DNA from: an uncultured Blautia sp.
Lineage (GTDB): Bacteria > Bacillota > Clostridia > Lachnospirales > Lachnospiraceae
DNA length: 64,000 bases
NCBI RefSeq assembly: GCF_934371575.1
Contig: NZ_CAKRNY010000014.1
Span: 16,284 to 80,283, forward strand
Reading direction: 5' to 3'
Under the pieces are notes generated by a model, which saw only the letters and a list, made by a program, of their open reading frames with translations, ran no database searches and was not told the DNA's origin. Position numbers and translations under genes: made by a program. Shown here in pieces: positions 34,565 to 43,963 of the stretch; position 1 is the stretch's first letter, and every line of letters begins with the position of its first letter.

Positions 34565-36046
34565 ATGAACAATATACCAGTAGTAAAACTTGGACTGATC
34601 GCAGTAAGCCGTGACTGTTTCCCGATTCAGCTTTCTGAGAAAAGACGCGCAGCTATCATGGACGCTTACAAAGGTGAGCTTTACGAATGTCCGGTAACTG
34701 TTGAGAATGAGAAAGACATGGAGAAGGCTCTTGAGGATGTAAATAAGGCAGAATGTAATGCACTTGTTGTTTTCCTTGGAAACTTCGGACCGGAGACTCC
34801 TGAGACACTGATCGCAGAGAGATTTGACGGACCTTGCATGTATGTAGCTGCTGCTGAGGGCGATGGCGACATGATCAACGGCAGAGGTGATGCTTACTGT
34901 GGTATGCTGAACTGCTCCTACAACTTAAAGATGCGTCATCTTGAGGCTTATATTCCAGAATATCCGGTTGGAACTGCAACTGACATTGCTACTATGATCG
35001 CTGACTTCGTACCGGTTGCACGTGCCGTTATCGGTGTTCGTAACCTGAAGATCATTACCTTCGGACCGCGTCCACAGGATTTCTTCGCTTGTAATGCACC
35101 AATTAAGGGACTCTATGAGCTGGGTGTTGAGATTGAAGAGAATTCTGAGCTTGACCTTTTGGTTGCATACAAAGAGCATGAGAACGATCCTCGTATCCCG
35201 GAAGTTTGTGCAGATATGGCGAAGGAGATGGGCGAAGGCAGATACTATGCTGACCTTAGTGAGAGAATGGCACAGTTCGAGCTTACTCTTCTTGACTGGG
35301 CAGAGGCTCACAAGGGAGCAAGAAAATACGTTGCATTTGCTGACAAATGCTGGCCTGCATTCCCGTCACAGTTTGGATTTGAGCCATGCTATGTAAACAG
35401 CCGTCTTGCTGCAAGAGGAATCCCGGTATCCTGTGAGGTTGATATTTACGGAGCACTCAGCGAGTACATCGGACTTTGCATTTCCAATGATGCTGTTACA
35501 CTGCTTGACATTAACAACTCTGTTCCGCAGTACATCTATGATGAGGACATTAAGGGTAAATATGACTACAAGCTTACAGATACATTCATGGGCTTCCATT
35601 GCGGAAATACTCCGGCATGCAAGATGTGCGAGTCCAGAGCTGTTAAATATCAGCTGATCCAGCACAGACTTCTTGAGCCGGCAGGATCTGAGCCAGACTT
35701 TACAAGAGGAACTCTTGAGGGTGATATTGCTGCTTCCGATATTACATTCTATCGTCTGCAGTGCAACTCTGAGGGAGAACTGGTTTCCTATGTTGCAGAA
35801 GGTGAAGTTCTTGATGTACCTACAAGATCCTTCGGTGGTATCGGTATCTTCGCAATCAAAGAGATGGGCAGATTCTACCGTCACGTACTGATTGAGGGTA
35901 ACTTCCCACATCATGGTGCAGTTATGTTCGGACATTATGGAAAAGCATTCTACGAAGTAGTAAAATTCCTTGGACTTGATGTTAAGAAAATCGGTTACAA
36001 CCAGCCAGCTGGTGTAAGATATCCTACAGAGAATCCATGGGGCTAA
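34565..36046 (+). CDS. L-fucose isomerase family protein
   Basis: A 493-residue ketol-isomerase of the L-fucose/L-arabinose isomerase superfamily. Typical stretches are VVFLGNFGPETPE and FGPRPQDFFACNAPI in the N-terminal half, and DTFMGFHCGNTPACKMC plus the final FPHHGAVMFGHYG in the C-terminal half, which carry candidate Mn2+ ligands. It differs clearly from AraA at 47903. With XylB downstream and DUF4867 upstream, the substrate may be a pentose or deoxyhexose whose ketose is then phosphorylated. The terminator after it separates it from xylB. Confidence 0.87.
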   Translation: MNNIPVVKLGLIAVSRDCFPIQLSEKRRAAIMDAYKGELYECPVTVENEKDMEKALEDVNKAECNALVVFLGNFGPETPETLIAERFDGPCMYVAAAEGDGDMINGRGDAYCGMLNCSYNLKMRHLEAYIPEYPVGTATDIATMIADFVPVARAVIGVRNLKIITFGPRPQDFFACNAPIKGLYELGVEIEENSELDLLVAYKEHENDPRIPEVCADMAKEMGEGRYYADLSERMAQFELTLLDWAEAHKGARKYVAFADKCWPAFPSQFGFEPCYVNSRLAARGIPVSCEVDIYGALSEYIGLCISNDAVTLLDINNSVPQYIYDEDIKGKYDYKLTDTFMGFHCGNTPACKMCESRAVKYQLIQHRLLEPAGSEPDFTRGTLEGDIAASDITFYRLQCNSEGELVSYVAEGEVLDVPTRSFGGIGIFAIKEMGRFYRHVLIEGNFPHHGAVMFGHYGKAFYEVVKFLGLDVKKIGYNQPAGVRYPTENPWG

Positions 36047-36083
36047 TAAGAACGCGAAATAATTTATAGGCGTATATTTGACG

Positions 36084-36115
36084 GCCGTACCACTTTATGC
36101 GGTACGGCTGTTTTT
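36084..36115 (+). terminator. Terminator between isomerase and xylulokinase genes
   Basis: GCCGTACC and GGTACGGC form an 8-bp perfect stem with a TGTTTTT tail. Some read-through is likely because xylB follows in 30 bases. Confidence 0.85.
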
Positions 36116-36145
36116 AATAGGACGCCGGACGTAAGGAGGATAAAA

Positions 36146-37612
36146 ATGTATTTTATCGGTGTTGATCTTGGTACTTCCGCAGTAAAGCTTCTTCTTATGG
36201 AAGAATCCGGAAAAATCTGTAATATTGTATCAAAAGAATATCCATTATTTTTCCCGCATCCGGGCTGGTCTGAGCAGAATCCGGAAGACTGGTACACCCA
36301 GAGTATGGCTGGAATGAAAGAACTGACAGAGGAAATTGACCGTTCACAGGTGGCTGGAATCAGTTTTGGCGGACAGATGCATGGTCTGGTAACCTTAGAC
36401 GATCAGGATCAGGTAATCCGTCCTGCAATTCTCTGGAATGACGGACGTACTTCTGAGGAGACAGATTATCTGAATAATGTAATCGGAAAGGATAAGCTTT
36501 CCAAGTATACTGCAAATATTGCCTTTGCCGGATTTACTGCTCCGAAGATTCTTTGGATGAAGAAAAACGAACCGGAGAAATTTGCAAAAGTAGTGAAGAT
36601 CATGCTTCCAAAGGACTATCTGGCTTATCGGTTAAGCGGTTCCTTCTGCACAGATGTATCCGACGCTTCTGGTATGCTTCTTCTTGATGTAAAGAACCGC
36701 TGCTGGTCAAAAGAAATGCTGGAGATCTGCGGCGTAAAGGAAGAGCAGCTTCCGAAGGTTTACGAGAGCTGGGAAGTTGTGGGAACTCTGAAACCAGAAG
36801 TGGCAAAAGAGCTTGGCTTCTCTGAAAATGTAAAGGTTATTGCTGGTGCCGGTGACAATGCAGCAGCTGCTGTTGGTACAGGAACTGTTGGTGACGGACA
36901 GTGTAATATTTCTCTTGGCACTTCCGGAACTGTATTTATTTCCAGCAAGAATTTCGGTGTGGATGAGCACAATGCACTTCATTCCTTCTGTCATGCAGAT
37001 GGAAGCTATCATCTTATGGGCTGCATGCTCAGCGCTGCTTCCTGTAACAAATGGTGGGCTGAGGAGATTCTTGGAACGAAGGACTTCGCAGCTGAGCAGG
37101 CTCCAATTCAGAAGCTTGGCGAGAATCATGTATTTTTCCTGCCGTATCTGATGGGTGAGCGTTCCCCGCACAATGATCCGGATGCAAGAGGTGTATTCTT
37201 CGGCATGTCCATGGATACTTCAAGAGCAGATATGACACAGGCTGTTCTGGAGGGCGTCGCTTTCGCACTCCGTGATTCTCTGGAGGTTGCAAAGAGTCTT
37301 GGAATTAAGATTGAGCGTACCAAGATCTGTGGTGGTGGTGCAAAGAGCCCGCTGTGGAAACAGATTATTGCAAATGTTATGAATATTAAGGTTGACGTTC
37401 TGGAAGTGGAAGAGGGACCATCCCTTGGCGGAGCTATGCTGGCAGCAGTAGGCTGCGGTGTTTATCCGGATGTTGAGACTGCTGGCAAGAAGCTTGCAAA
37501 AGTAGTGGATACTGTAGAGCCTGCTCCGGAACTTGCAGCGAAATATGAGGAGAGATACCAGAAGTTCAAAGAACTGTATCCGGCTATGAAGCCGCTGTTT
37601 AAGAATTTATAA
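36146..37612 (+). CDS. xylB: Xylulokinase (FGGY family)
   Basis: A 488-residue FGGY kinase that phosphorylates D-xylulose or a similar ketose at O5. N-terminal GVDLGTSAVKLLLM, then GISFGGQMHGLV near residue 71 and LWNDGRT near 96 are typical of XylB, as is the C-terminal CGGGAKSPLWKQI near 394. AAGGAGG lies before the ATG. It closes the AraC/DUF4867/isomerase cluster and suggests entry to the pentose phosphate pathway. No xylA is in the window. Confidence 0.94.
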   Translation: MYFIGVDLGTSAVKLLLMEESGKICNIVSKEYPLFFPHPGWSEQNPEDWYTQSMAGMKELTEEIDRSQVAGISFGGQMHGLVTLDDQDQVIRPAILWNDGRTSEETDYLNNVIGKDKLSKYTANIAFAGFTAPKILWMKKNEPEKFAKVVKIMLPKDYLAYRLSGSFCTDVSDASGMLLLDVKNRCWSKEMLEICGVKEEQLPKVYESWEVVGTLKPEVAKELGFSENVKVIAGAGDNAAAAVGTGTVGDGQCNISLGTSGTVFISSKNFGVDEHNALHSFCHADGSYHLMGCMLSAASCNKWWAEEILGTKDFAAEQAPIQKLGENHVFFLPYLMGERSPHNDPDARGVFFGMSMDTSRADMTQAVLEGVAFALRDSLEVAKSLGIKIERTKICGGGAKSPLWKQIIANVMNIKVDVLEVEEGPSLGGAMLAAVGCGVYPDVETAGKKLAKVVDTVEPAPELAAKYEERYQKFKELYPAMKPLFKNL

Positions 37613-37652
37613 GAAGTGTTTTCTGTGCGTTATTGGTGAAAACTGGTTAAAA

Positions 37653-37702
37653 AATGGTGATTGTGTTAATCGTGAATATATTAACATAATCACCATTTTT
37701 AT
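37653..37702. terminator. Bidirectional terminator between xylB and HAD gene
   Basis: AATGGTGATTGTGTTAAT pairs with ATTAACATAATCACCATT (18 bp with G-U pairs), with T-run on the right and A-run on the left, serving the convergent genes. Confidence 0.85.
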
Positions 37703-37714
37703 ATATTTGTGACC

Positions 37715-38515
37715 TTATAAAATGAATTTCTCCAGAACTTCTGCAACGCCATCTTGATTATTTGTCCGAGTGGTTATATAATCCGCGCATTCTTTCACAC
37801 CCTCCGGCGCGTTTGCCATGGCGGCGCCAAGTGCGGCATGCCGGATCATAGACAGATCATTGAAGCCGTCGCCTATGGCGATGGTTTCGGTCTTGGTGAA
37901 ACCATAAAGTTCACTAATCCGGTCTATGGCAGCGGCCTTGGAAACCTTGCTGCTGAAGAATTCCAGATAGAAAGGCTTGGAGGTGCAGAAGGTTACGTTT
38001 TGAAAAGGAGCTGTTTCCTGCAGCTCTTTTTCTATTTGCTGAATTTTTGAAGTATCATCATACCAGAGGATTTTTGTAATTCCCTGTGACAGAAGTTCAT
38101 CTATGGAAGGCATAAGAAGGGGTGTCACATTAGCAGCCTGACTGTACTTGTGAATTCGTTCATTCAATTGATTTCCATACAGTTTGTTGTCAGACCAGAT
38201 GCACATGGTGGTGTTATAGTTCAGCCCGGTCTCCAGGATGCGGCGTCCATCTTCACGATTCAACTCCTGCCTGTACAGAACACGTCCTGTAGCGGAATCC
38301 AGAATCATAGCCCCATTATAGGTGATTACAGGTCCCTGGATTCCAAGCTGCCTCAGATAACGCTCTACTCCCTGAATGGGCCGCCCGGTACATATAGAGA
38401 AAATCAGTCCCTGGGAGACTGCCAGGCGGATGGTTTCCACAGTGTGTTTCGTAATTTCGTTTGCGTCATTTAATAAAGTGCCGTCCATGTCTGCGGCTGT
38501 GAATTTATACTGCAT
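37715..38515 (-). CDS. Cof-type HAD-IIB phosphatase
   Basis: A 266-residue haloacid dehalogenase-family hydrolase of the Cof/IIB group, usually sugar-phosphate or nucleotide phosphatases. Motif I DMDGTLLND is at residues 9-17, motif II SICTGRP near 56, and the C-terminal GDGFNDLSMI motif IV near 218. AAAGGAG precedes the ATG. A promoter TTGATG-N17-TATAAT lies upstream. The substrate cannot be named. Confidence 0.94.
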   Translation of the reverse strand: MQYKFTAADMDGTLLNDANEITKHTVETIRLAVSQGLIFSICTGRPIQGVERYLRQLGIQGPVITYNGAMILDSATGRVLYRQELNREDGRRILETGLNYNTTMCIWSDNKLYGNQLNERIHKYSQAANVTPLLMPSIDELLSQGITKILWYDDTSKIQQIEKELQETAPFQNVTFCTSKPFYLEFFSSKVSKAAAIDRISELYGFTKTETIAIGDGFNDLSMIRHAALGAAMANAPEGVKECADYITTRTNNQDGVAEVLEKFIL

Positions 38516-38550
38516 AAGTTCTCCTTTAATTCCTGCTTATAAATAAAAAT

Positions 38551-38622
38551 AACGCTTACTTATAAACAAAAACGGTTCTTATAGATACTGTTTATTATAA
38601 GCGTAAACAGGCGCTGCATCAA
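38551..38622 (-). promoter_or_regulatory. HAD promoter inside an inverted repeat
   Basis: On the minus strand TTGATG (38617-38622), 17 bases, TATAAT (38594-38599). AACGCTTACTTATAAAC (38551-38567) and GTTTATTATAAGCGT (38590-38604) are inverted arms that cover the -10 and the start point, a layout suited to a repressor. The remainder of 38516-38821 holds no gene and only a weak TATAAT (38706) for purC. Confidence 0.6.
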
Positions 38623-38821
38623 GAGTGTAATTCTGTGAACATTCACTTGTATTTGAGGAAAACTGCCTGTGTTTTCGGCATTTAGAAGAATTGTTTTTTG
38701 CCCCATATAATGGTAAAATAATCAGGTGCTGTAAATAAGAAAATCTGTGCAGCAGTGCTGTTTGCAGAAAGGATTATTTTACAGTCGAAAATTAAAAAGA
38801 AAAATGACGAGGTGTAAAGCT

Positions 38822-39694
38822 ATGCAGGAAATGAAGCCAGTTAAAGAAGGCAAAGTACGCGAGATTTACGATAACGGAGATAGCCTGATCATGGTTGCTA
38901 CAGACCGTATCAGCTGTTTTGACGTGATCCTGAAAAACGAAGTGACTAAGAAGGGCACTGTCCTCACCCAGATGTCCAAGTTCTGGTTTGATATGACACA
39001 GGACATCCTGCCGAACCACATGCTTTCTGTTGATGTGAAAGATATGCCGGAGTTTTTCCAGCAGGACAGATTTGACGGAAACAGTATGATGTGCCGTAAA
39101 CTGGATATGATTCCGGTTGAGTGTATCGTTCGTGGATATATCACTGGAAGCGGCTGGGCAAGCTACCAGGAGAATGGTACAGTTTGCGGAATTACTCTTC
39201 CGGAAGGTCTGAAAGAGTCTGACAAGCTGCCTGAGCCTATTTACACACCTTCTACCAAGGCTGAGATCGGTGACCACGATGAGAATATTTCCTTTGAGCA
39301 GAGTGTTGCCCATCTTGAGAAATATTATCCGGGACATGGTCAGGAGTATGCTGAGAAGATTCGTGATTACACCATCGCATTATATAAAAAATGTGCCGAA
39401 TATGCTTTAAGCAAGGGTATTATTATTGCAGATACCAAATTTGAGTTTGGACTGGATGAAAATGGTAATATTGTTATTGGTGATGAGATGCTTACACCAG
39501 ACAGCTCCAGATTCTGGCCGGCAGATGGATATGAGCCAGGTCATGGTCAGCCATCCTTTGACAAGCAGTTTGCCCGTGACTGGCTGAAAGCAAACCCGGA
39601 CAATGACTGGACTCTTCCGCAGGAAATTGTGGACAAGACAATCGATAAATATCTCCAGGCATATGAGATGCTTACAGGGGAGAAACTGAAATAA
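38822..39694 (+). CDS. purC: SAICAR synthase (purine synthesis)
   Basis: A 290-residue phosphoribosylaminoimidazole-succinocarboxamide synthase, which joins CAIR and aspartate with ATP in purine synthesis. The motifs VKEGKVREIYD, RGYITGSGWASY near residue 100 and STKAEIGDHDENIS near 143 are typical of the longer PurC form. ATG 38822 has GAGGTG 8 bases upstream; longer readings lack a ribosome site and add residues foreign to the family. It stands alone, away from other pur genes, but next to fhs, which supplies formyl groups for purine synthesis. Confidence 0.96.
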   Translation: MQEMKPVKEGKVREIYDNGDSLIMVATDRISCFDVILKNEVTKKGTVLTQMSKFWFDMTQDILPNHMLSVDVKDMPEFFQQDRFDGNSMMCRKLDMIPVECIVRGYITGSGWASYQENGTVCGITLPEGLKESDKLPEPIYTPSTKAEIGDHDENISFEQSVAHLEKYYPGHGQEYAEKIRDYTIALYKKCAEYALSKGIIIADTKFEFGLDENGNIVIGDEMLTPDSSRFWPADGYEPGHGQPSFDKQFARDWLKANPDNDWTLPQEIVDKTIDKYLQAYEMLTGEKLK

Positions 39695-39709
39695 GCAATA
39701 TACATAATA

Positions 39710-39734
39710 CTGCCAGGGCGTCTGTCCCTGGCAG
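39710..39734 (+). terminator. Hairpin after purC
   Basis: CTGCCAGGG and CCCTGGCAG form a 9-bp perfect stem, without an immediate T-run. Confidence 0.55.
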
Positions 39735-39857
39735 GCTGATAAAATCTTTTATTTTCTTTTATCTGATCTTTGATTGATTCTAAAATAATAATCCTTTTAT
39801 TTTCCCAAACATCCTTTATTTTCTTTTCAAAGGGTACACTTGGTTTATATGTAAAAG

Positions 39858-39894
39858 CGCCCGGGAGTTTGGGTCTCCCGGGCGTTGATTTTTT
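39858..39894. terminator. Strong terminator between purC and fhs
   Basis: CGCCCGGGAG and CTCCCGGGCG form a perfect 10-bp stem, with TTGATTTTTT on the right and AAAAGCG on the left. It can serve both convergent genes. Confidence 0.9.
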
Positions 39895-39909
39895 CAAACA
39901 CGTTTTAAG
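39889..39909 (+). repeat. REP-like arm, third copy
   Basis: ATTTTTTCAAACACGTTTTAA matches the arm found at 8407 and 18681 with one C-to-T change, and its T-run is also the tail of the terminator before it. Confidence 0.55.
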
Positions 39910-39948
39910 GTCTGGGTTTACACCAGAACCTGGCTGACACTGTAAAAA

Positions 39949-41634
39949 TCAGAACAGTCCTGTGATCTTACCTGTTTCGTCTACATCGATCTTCTCAGCA
40001 GCCGGAACCTTCGGAAGACCTGGCATGGTCATGATCTCTCCTGTGAGGGCTACGATGAAGCCTGCACCTGCGGAAATCTTCAGGTTACGAACGGTTACTT
40101 CGAAGTCTGTAGGAGCACCAAGCTTGGTCTGGTCATCTGTTAAGCTGTACTGTGTTTTTGCTACACAGATCGGGCAGTTTCCGAATCCCAGTTCCTCAAG
40201 CTGTTTTGCCTGTTTCTGAGCGTTTGCTGTGAGAACAACTCTCTTACCGCCATAGATCTTCTGAACGATCTGGTTCAGCTTATCCTCGATAGAGCCTTCA
40301 AGCTCATAGGAATATGTGAAGTCGTTTGGCTCTTCAACAAGACGGATTACTTCCTCAGCTAATTTAATGCCGCCTTCGCCGCCTTTTGCCCATACTTCAG
40401 AAAGTGCAACATTAACGCCAAGCTCTTTACATTTTGCTTCTACCAGGTCAAGCTCTGCCTTGGTATCTGTCGGGAATGCATTGATTGCAACAACACATGG
40501 AAGCTTGTAAACATTTTTGATGTTGCTTACGTGTTTCAGAAGGTTTGGAAGACCTTTTTCAAGAGCCTCAAGGTTCTCATTGTTAAGATCAGCCTTCGGA
40601 ACACCGCCATTGTATTTCAGTGCACGGACAGTAGCAACGATAACAACTGCATTTGGTTTCAGACCAGCCATACGGCACTTGATATCAAGGAATTTCTCAG
40701 CACCAAGGTCAGCACCGAATCCAGCCTCTGTGATGGTGTAATCAGCAAGCTTCAGGGACATCTTGGTAGCGGTTACGGAGTTGCATCCGTGAGCGATGTT
40801 TGCGAATGGTCCGCCGTGAACGATTGCAGGTACATGCTCCAGTGTCTGAACAAGGTTTGGTTTCAGAGCATCTTTCAGAAGTGCAGTCATAGCACCCTCT
40901 GCGTGAAGGTCACCAGCTGTTACCGGTTTCTGCTCTGACGGTTTGCCATATGTATAACCGATGATGATTCTGGAAAGTCTTTCTTTCAGGTCTTTGATAT
41001 CACTTGCAAGACAGAGAACAGCCATGATCTCGGAAGCTACAGTGATGTCATAGCCGTCTTCACGAGGCATACCGTTTGTTCTTCCGCCAAGTCCGTCTAC
41101 TACATTACGAAGCTGACGGTCATTCATATCCACACATCTTCTCCATGTGATCTTACGTGGATCGATGTTAAGAGCATTGCCCTGGAAAATATGGTTATCG
41201 ATCATTGCTGCAAGAAGGTTGTTTGCTGCGCCGATTGCGTGGAAGTCACCTGTGAAGTGAAGGTTGATATCTTCCATCGGAACTACCTGCGCATATCCAC
41301 CGCCTGCTGCACCGCCTTTTACACCGAATACCGGTCCAAGGGATGGCTCACGAAGAGCTACCATAACGTTCTTGCCAAGCTTCTGCATAGCATCTGCCAG
41401 ACCAACTGTAGTAGTGGTTTTTCCTTCTCCGGCAGGAGTCGGGTTGATAGCAGTAACCAGAATCAGTTTGCCATCATTCTTATCTGTTTCTTTCAAAAGA
41501 TTGTAGTCGATTTTTGCTTTGTATTTACCATACTGCTCAAGATATTTGTCATCAATACCTGCTTTAGCCGCAATCTCAGTGATTGGTTTCATTTCACATT
41601 CCTGTGCAATTTCGATGTCACTTTTAAACCCCAT
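39949..41634 (-). CDS. fhs: Formate-tetrahydrofolate ligase
   Basis: A 561-residue enzyme that makes 10-formyl-tetrahydrofolate from formate, ATP and THF, used in purine synthesis and in the Wood-Ljungdahl pathway. The ATP loop [11 protein letters not shown] lies near residue 65, [22 protein letters not shown] segments follow, and the length is normal. AAAGGAG lies before the ATG. A ZTP riboswitch with terminator lies in its 277-base leader, so expression rises when ZTP/ZMP signals shortage of 10-formyl-THF. No other Wood-Ljungdahl gene is in the window. Confidence 0.97.
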   Translation of the reverse strand: MGFKSDIEIAQECEMKPITEIAAKAGIDDKYLEQYGKYKAKIDYNLLKETDKNDGKLILVTAINPTPAGEGKTTTTVGLADAMQKLGKNVMVALREPSLGPVFGVKGGAAGGGYAQVVPMEDINLHFTGDFHAIGAANNLLAAMIDNHIFQGNALNIDPRKITWRRCVDMNDRQLRNVVDGLGGRTNGMPREDGYDITVASEIMAVLCLASDIKDLKERLSRIIIGYTYGKPSEQKPVTAGDLHAEGAMTALLKDALKPNLVQTLEHVPAIVHGGPFANIAHGCNSVTATKMSLKLADYTITEAGFGADLGAEKFLDIKCRMAGLKPNAVVIVATVRALKYNGGVPKADLNNENLEALEKGLPNLLKHVSNIKNVYKLPCVVAINAFPTDTKAELDLVEAKCKELGVNVALSEVWAKGGEGGIKLAEEVIRLVEEPNDFTYSYELEGSIEDKLNQIVQKIYGGKRVVLTANAQKQAKQLEELGFGNCPICVAKTQYSLTDDQTKLGAPTDFEVTVRNLKISAGAGFIVALTGEIMTMPGLPKVPAAEKIDVDETGKITGLF

Positions 41635-41733
41635 AATAAAAGCTCCTTTCGTTGTGTAAGATTAAATGGTTTTTATATGACCGCTTCTTAAAAAGACAAC
41701 GGTATTTCCCTCATGTCAGAGGTACCTCCCGGT

Positions 41734-41770
41734 AAAAAAAGGGCAGTATCTGATGATTCAAATACTGCCC
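41734..41770 (-). terminator. Riboswitch terminator before fhs
   Basis: Read on the minus strand, GGGCAGTATT...AGATACTGCCC folds into a stem followed by seven T residues. The CAGTATT part is also the 3' strand of the aptamer P1, so the two structures exclude each other. Confidence 0.85.
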
Positions 41771-41892
41771 AGACGGTCGGCTGGAAATTACTGTCTATGC
41801 TGTCTGCAAAATATGGTGCAGCTACTGTAAACAGTAATCCTCATGATCTGCTCCTGAAGTCCCTGTGGTTAACTCCACGATCCGTCAGTATT
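41761..41892 (-). promoter_or_regulatory. ZTP (pfl-type) riboswitch controlling fhs
   Basis: The minus strand carries the ZTP aptamer hallmarks in order: ACTGACGGATCGTGGAG, the hairpin GTGGAGTTAACCAC, a variable insert with a long stem (ATTACTGT/ACAGTAAT), and the closing GCCGACCGTCTGGGCA. P1 is AATACTG/CAGTATT. The order and conserved bases match the ZTP riboswitches described upstream of fhs and purH. Ligand binding should hold P1, prevent the terminator and turn fhs on. Confidence 0.9.
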
Positions 41893-41917
41893 CAGAAGCT
41901 TTTCAATTGATGTGCTC

Positions 41918-41946
41918 ATTGTAACACTGATAAAATATTTTGTCAA
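41918..41946 (-). promoter_or_regulatory. Promoter of fhs
   Basis: On the minus strand TTGACA (41941-41946), 17 bases, TACAAT (41918-41923), about 25 bases before the ZTP aptamer. Confidence 0.85.
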
Positions 41947-42232
41947 GAAATTAACAGGTGGCATTATTGTCAAAAAAAAGTACGAATATTTGTTGAAAAT
42001 AACAAATGCTTTTGGGACATAAAATATATTTCTGAATGGAAAGAATAAGAAAACAGTTTATAATCGGTTCAGAAAGGCTTCATAAAAATTTTATGGGCTG
42101 GATAGTTGCGTATAATGGCAAGTATTGTTAGAATAGAAAATGTTCATATGCTTTGAGCATTGATCCTGAGTATATTAAAAAGCAAGTAGCGGGTTTTGAA
42201 TATCCGCTAAACTGGAAAGGTTGAATTGTTGA
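41947..42232. other. Intergenic region before DUF1700
   Basis: A/T-rich sequence without a gene. TATAAT hexamers occur at 42059 and 42111 on the plus strand, the second in GCGTATAATGG, but neither has a good -35. GCGGG..ATATCCGC (about 42189-42208) is a small inverted repeat before the gene. Nothing else is seen. Confidence 0.4.
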
Positions 42233-42676
42233 ATGGACAGAACTGAATTTCTGAATACGCTGAGAAGCCAGCTGGCAGGACAGATGCATGAGGGAAAAGT
42301 AGCGGCGCATGTTCGTTATTACGAGGATTATATTCAGTCACAGGTGCGCAGCGGGCGCAATGAGCAGGATGTTCTTGCTGAACTTGGAGATCCCAGGCTG
42401 ATCGCAAGGACTCTGCTGGATACAGATGTTGATAATGGACAGCTGGATTACGAAGAGTACAGCACATATTCTGAAGATTCCGGGAATCCTCAGGATTTTG
42501 GCAAAGAGCACGTACATGTATGGCGTTTTGATACCTGGTACAGCAAGCTGCTGGGAGTTGTGCTCCTGCTGATTGTTGTCTTTTTGCTGTTTCATATCCT
42601 GGTGGCTGTGATCCCGTTTTTTGCTGTGCTTGCAGTGATCCTGTTTATTGTGTCATTGATTAAAAATCGCAGCTGA
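42233..42676 (+). CDS. DUF1700/HAAS-domain membrane protein
   Basis: A 147-residue protein. The N-terminal helical HAAS-type domain (about 1-65), with MDRTEFLNTLRSQL and YYEDYIQSQVRSGRNEQDVLAELGDP, is followed by an acidic linker and one long or two short membrane helices (about 104-142). This domain often pairs with PadR regulators and membrane sensors. There is no PadR gene here. A GGAAAGG lies before the ATG. Function unknown. Confidence 0.8.
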   Translation: MDRTEFLNTLRSQLAGQMHEGKVAAHVRYYEDYIQSQVRSGRNEQDVLAELGDPRLIARTLLDTDVDNGQLDYEEYSTYSEDSGNPQDFGKEHVHVWRFDTWYSKLLGVVLLLIVVFLLFHILVAVIPFFAVLAVILFIVSLIKNRS

Positions 42677-42712
42677 TATGACAGATTACATTTTTGGTGG
42701 AAAGGTTTTTAA

Positions 42713-43894
42713 ATGAGTAGTATAACAATAGAAGAATTAAAAAGGTTACCGGCGGATTCCTATCAGATCATAGATATCCGCGATGAGATTGAGATTTCAC
42801 ATGGCGCAGTAAAGGGGGCTGTGGCCTGTAAGCCGGAGGATATTCTGGTGGATCCGGAAGTGGATAAGACCAGGAAACTGGTTATCTGCTGCAGCCGTGG
42901 AATCAAGAGCCAGGAGATTGCAGAGAATCTGGCAGAAGAGGGACTAGATGCAGTCAGCCTGGAGAAGGGCTATATTGCCTGGCTTATGGATGCCATGAAG
43001 AGTTCCCAGGACGAAGATTTTGCGAAAAATGTGGAGATTAGTCTTCGTAAGAAATTTAAGAAAAAGATATGGTCCAGGTTTACCAAGGCTATTAATACCT
43101 ATGAGCTTGTGAAGCCGGGAGATAAGATTGCAGTCTGTATTTCAGGCGGCAAGGACTCCATGCTCATGGCGAAATGTTTCCAGGAGCTGAAGCTTCATAA
43201 TAAGTTTGATTTCGAAGTGAAATTTCTTGTGATGGATCCGGGCTACAGTCCGGCCAACCGTCAGGTGATTGAGGAGAATGCCAGGAAGCTGAATATTCCG
43301 GTTCGTATTTTTGAGTCTGACATTTTCGAATCCGTATTTAACATAGAGAAATCTCCCTGTTATCTTTGTGCAAGAATGCGCCGTGGTCATCTCTATGCTT
43401 TTGCAAAGGAGATGGGGTGCAATAAGATTGCGCTGGGTCATCACTATGATGATGTGATCGAAACCATTCTTATGGGAATGCTTTATGGTGCTCAGGTACA
43501 GACGATGATGCCCAAGCTTCACAGCACCAACTTTGAGGGAATGGAGCTGATCCGTCCATTGTATCTGGTGCGTGAGGATGATATTAAGGCATGGCGTGAT
43601 TATAATGATCTTCATTTTATTCAGTGCGCATGTAAATTTACAGATACATGTACTACATGCAGCAATGAAAACACTTCCAAACGTTTGGAAATTAAGGAAT
43701 TGATCCGCGATTTGAAAAAGGTGAACCCGTTTGTGGAGGGGAATATTTTTAAGAGCGTGGAGAATGTGAATATCGATACAGTTGTGGGATATAAGCAGTT
43801 TGGTGTGAGACATTCCTTCCTGGATAATTATGACAGGAAAGAAAGTGCAGGCTTCGAAAAAAATAGCAGCACCTTTAATTCCACAGAGGAATAA
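42713..43894 (+). CDS. Rhodanese-TtcA-type tRNA thiolation fusion protein
   Basis: A 393-residue fusion. The N-terminal rhodanese domain (about 1-95) has the candidate active-site cysteine in VICCSRGIKSQ, and the C-terminal domain is an ATP-dependent thiolase of the TtcA family with PP-loop SGGKDS near residue 143. CYLC near 219 and CTTC near 317 may hold an Fe-S cluster. In a single chain it could take persulfide sulfur from the rhodanese and load it on tRNA, probably cytidine 32. The gene is 36 bases after DUF1700. The exact target is inferred. Confidence 0.87.
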   Translation: MSSITIEELKRLPADSYQIIDIRDEIEISHGAVKGAVACKPEDILVDPEVDKTRKLVICCSRGIKSQEIAENLAEEGLDAVSLEKGYIAWLMDAMKSSQDEDFAKNVEISLRKKFKKKIWSRFTKAINTYELVKPGDKIAVCISGGKDSMLMAKCFQELKLHNKFDFEVKFLVMDPGYSPANRQVIEENARKLNIPVRIFESDIFESVFNIEKSPCYLCARMRRGHLYAFAKEMGCNKIALGHHYDDVIETILMGMLYGAQVQTMMPKLHSTNFEGMELIRPLYLVREDDIKAWRDYNDLHFIQCACKFTDTCTTCSNENTSKRLEIKELIRDLKKVNPFVEGNIFKSVENVNIDTVVGYKQFGVRHSFLDNYDRKESAGFEKNSSTFNSTEE

Positions 43895-43963
43895 GCTTAT
43901 AAAAAGAAGAACCGGGATTCTCAGTTCATGATGAAACTGATAGATTCCCGGCCCTTTTTATTT

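Noticed and set aside
39547..39897. 116-codon minus-strand frame across the end of purC
   Set aside because: Antisense shadow that passes through the terminator hairpin; no ribosome site.
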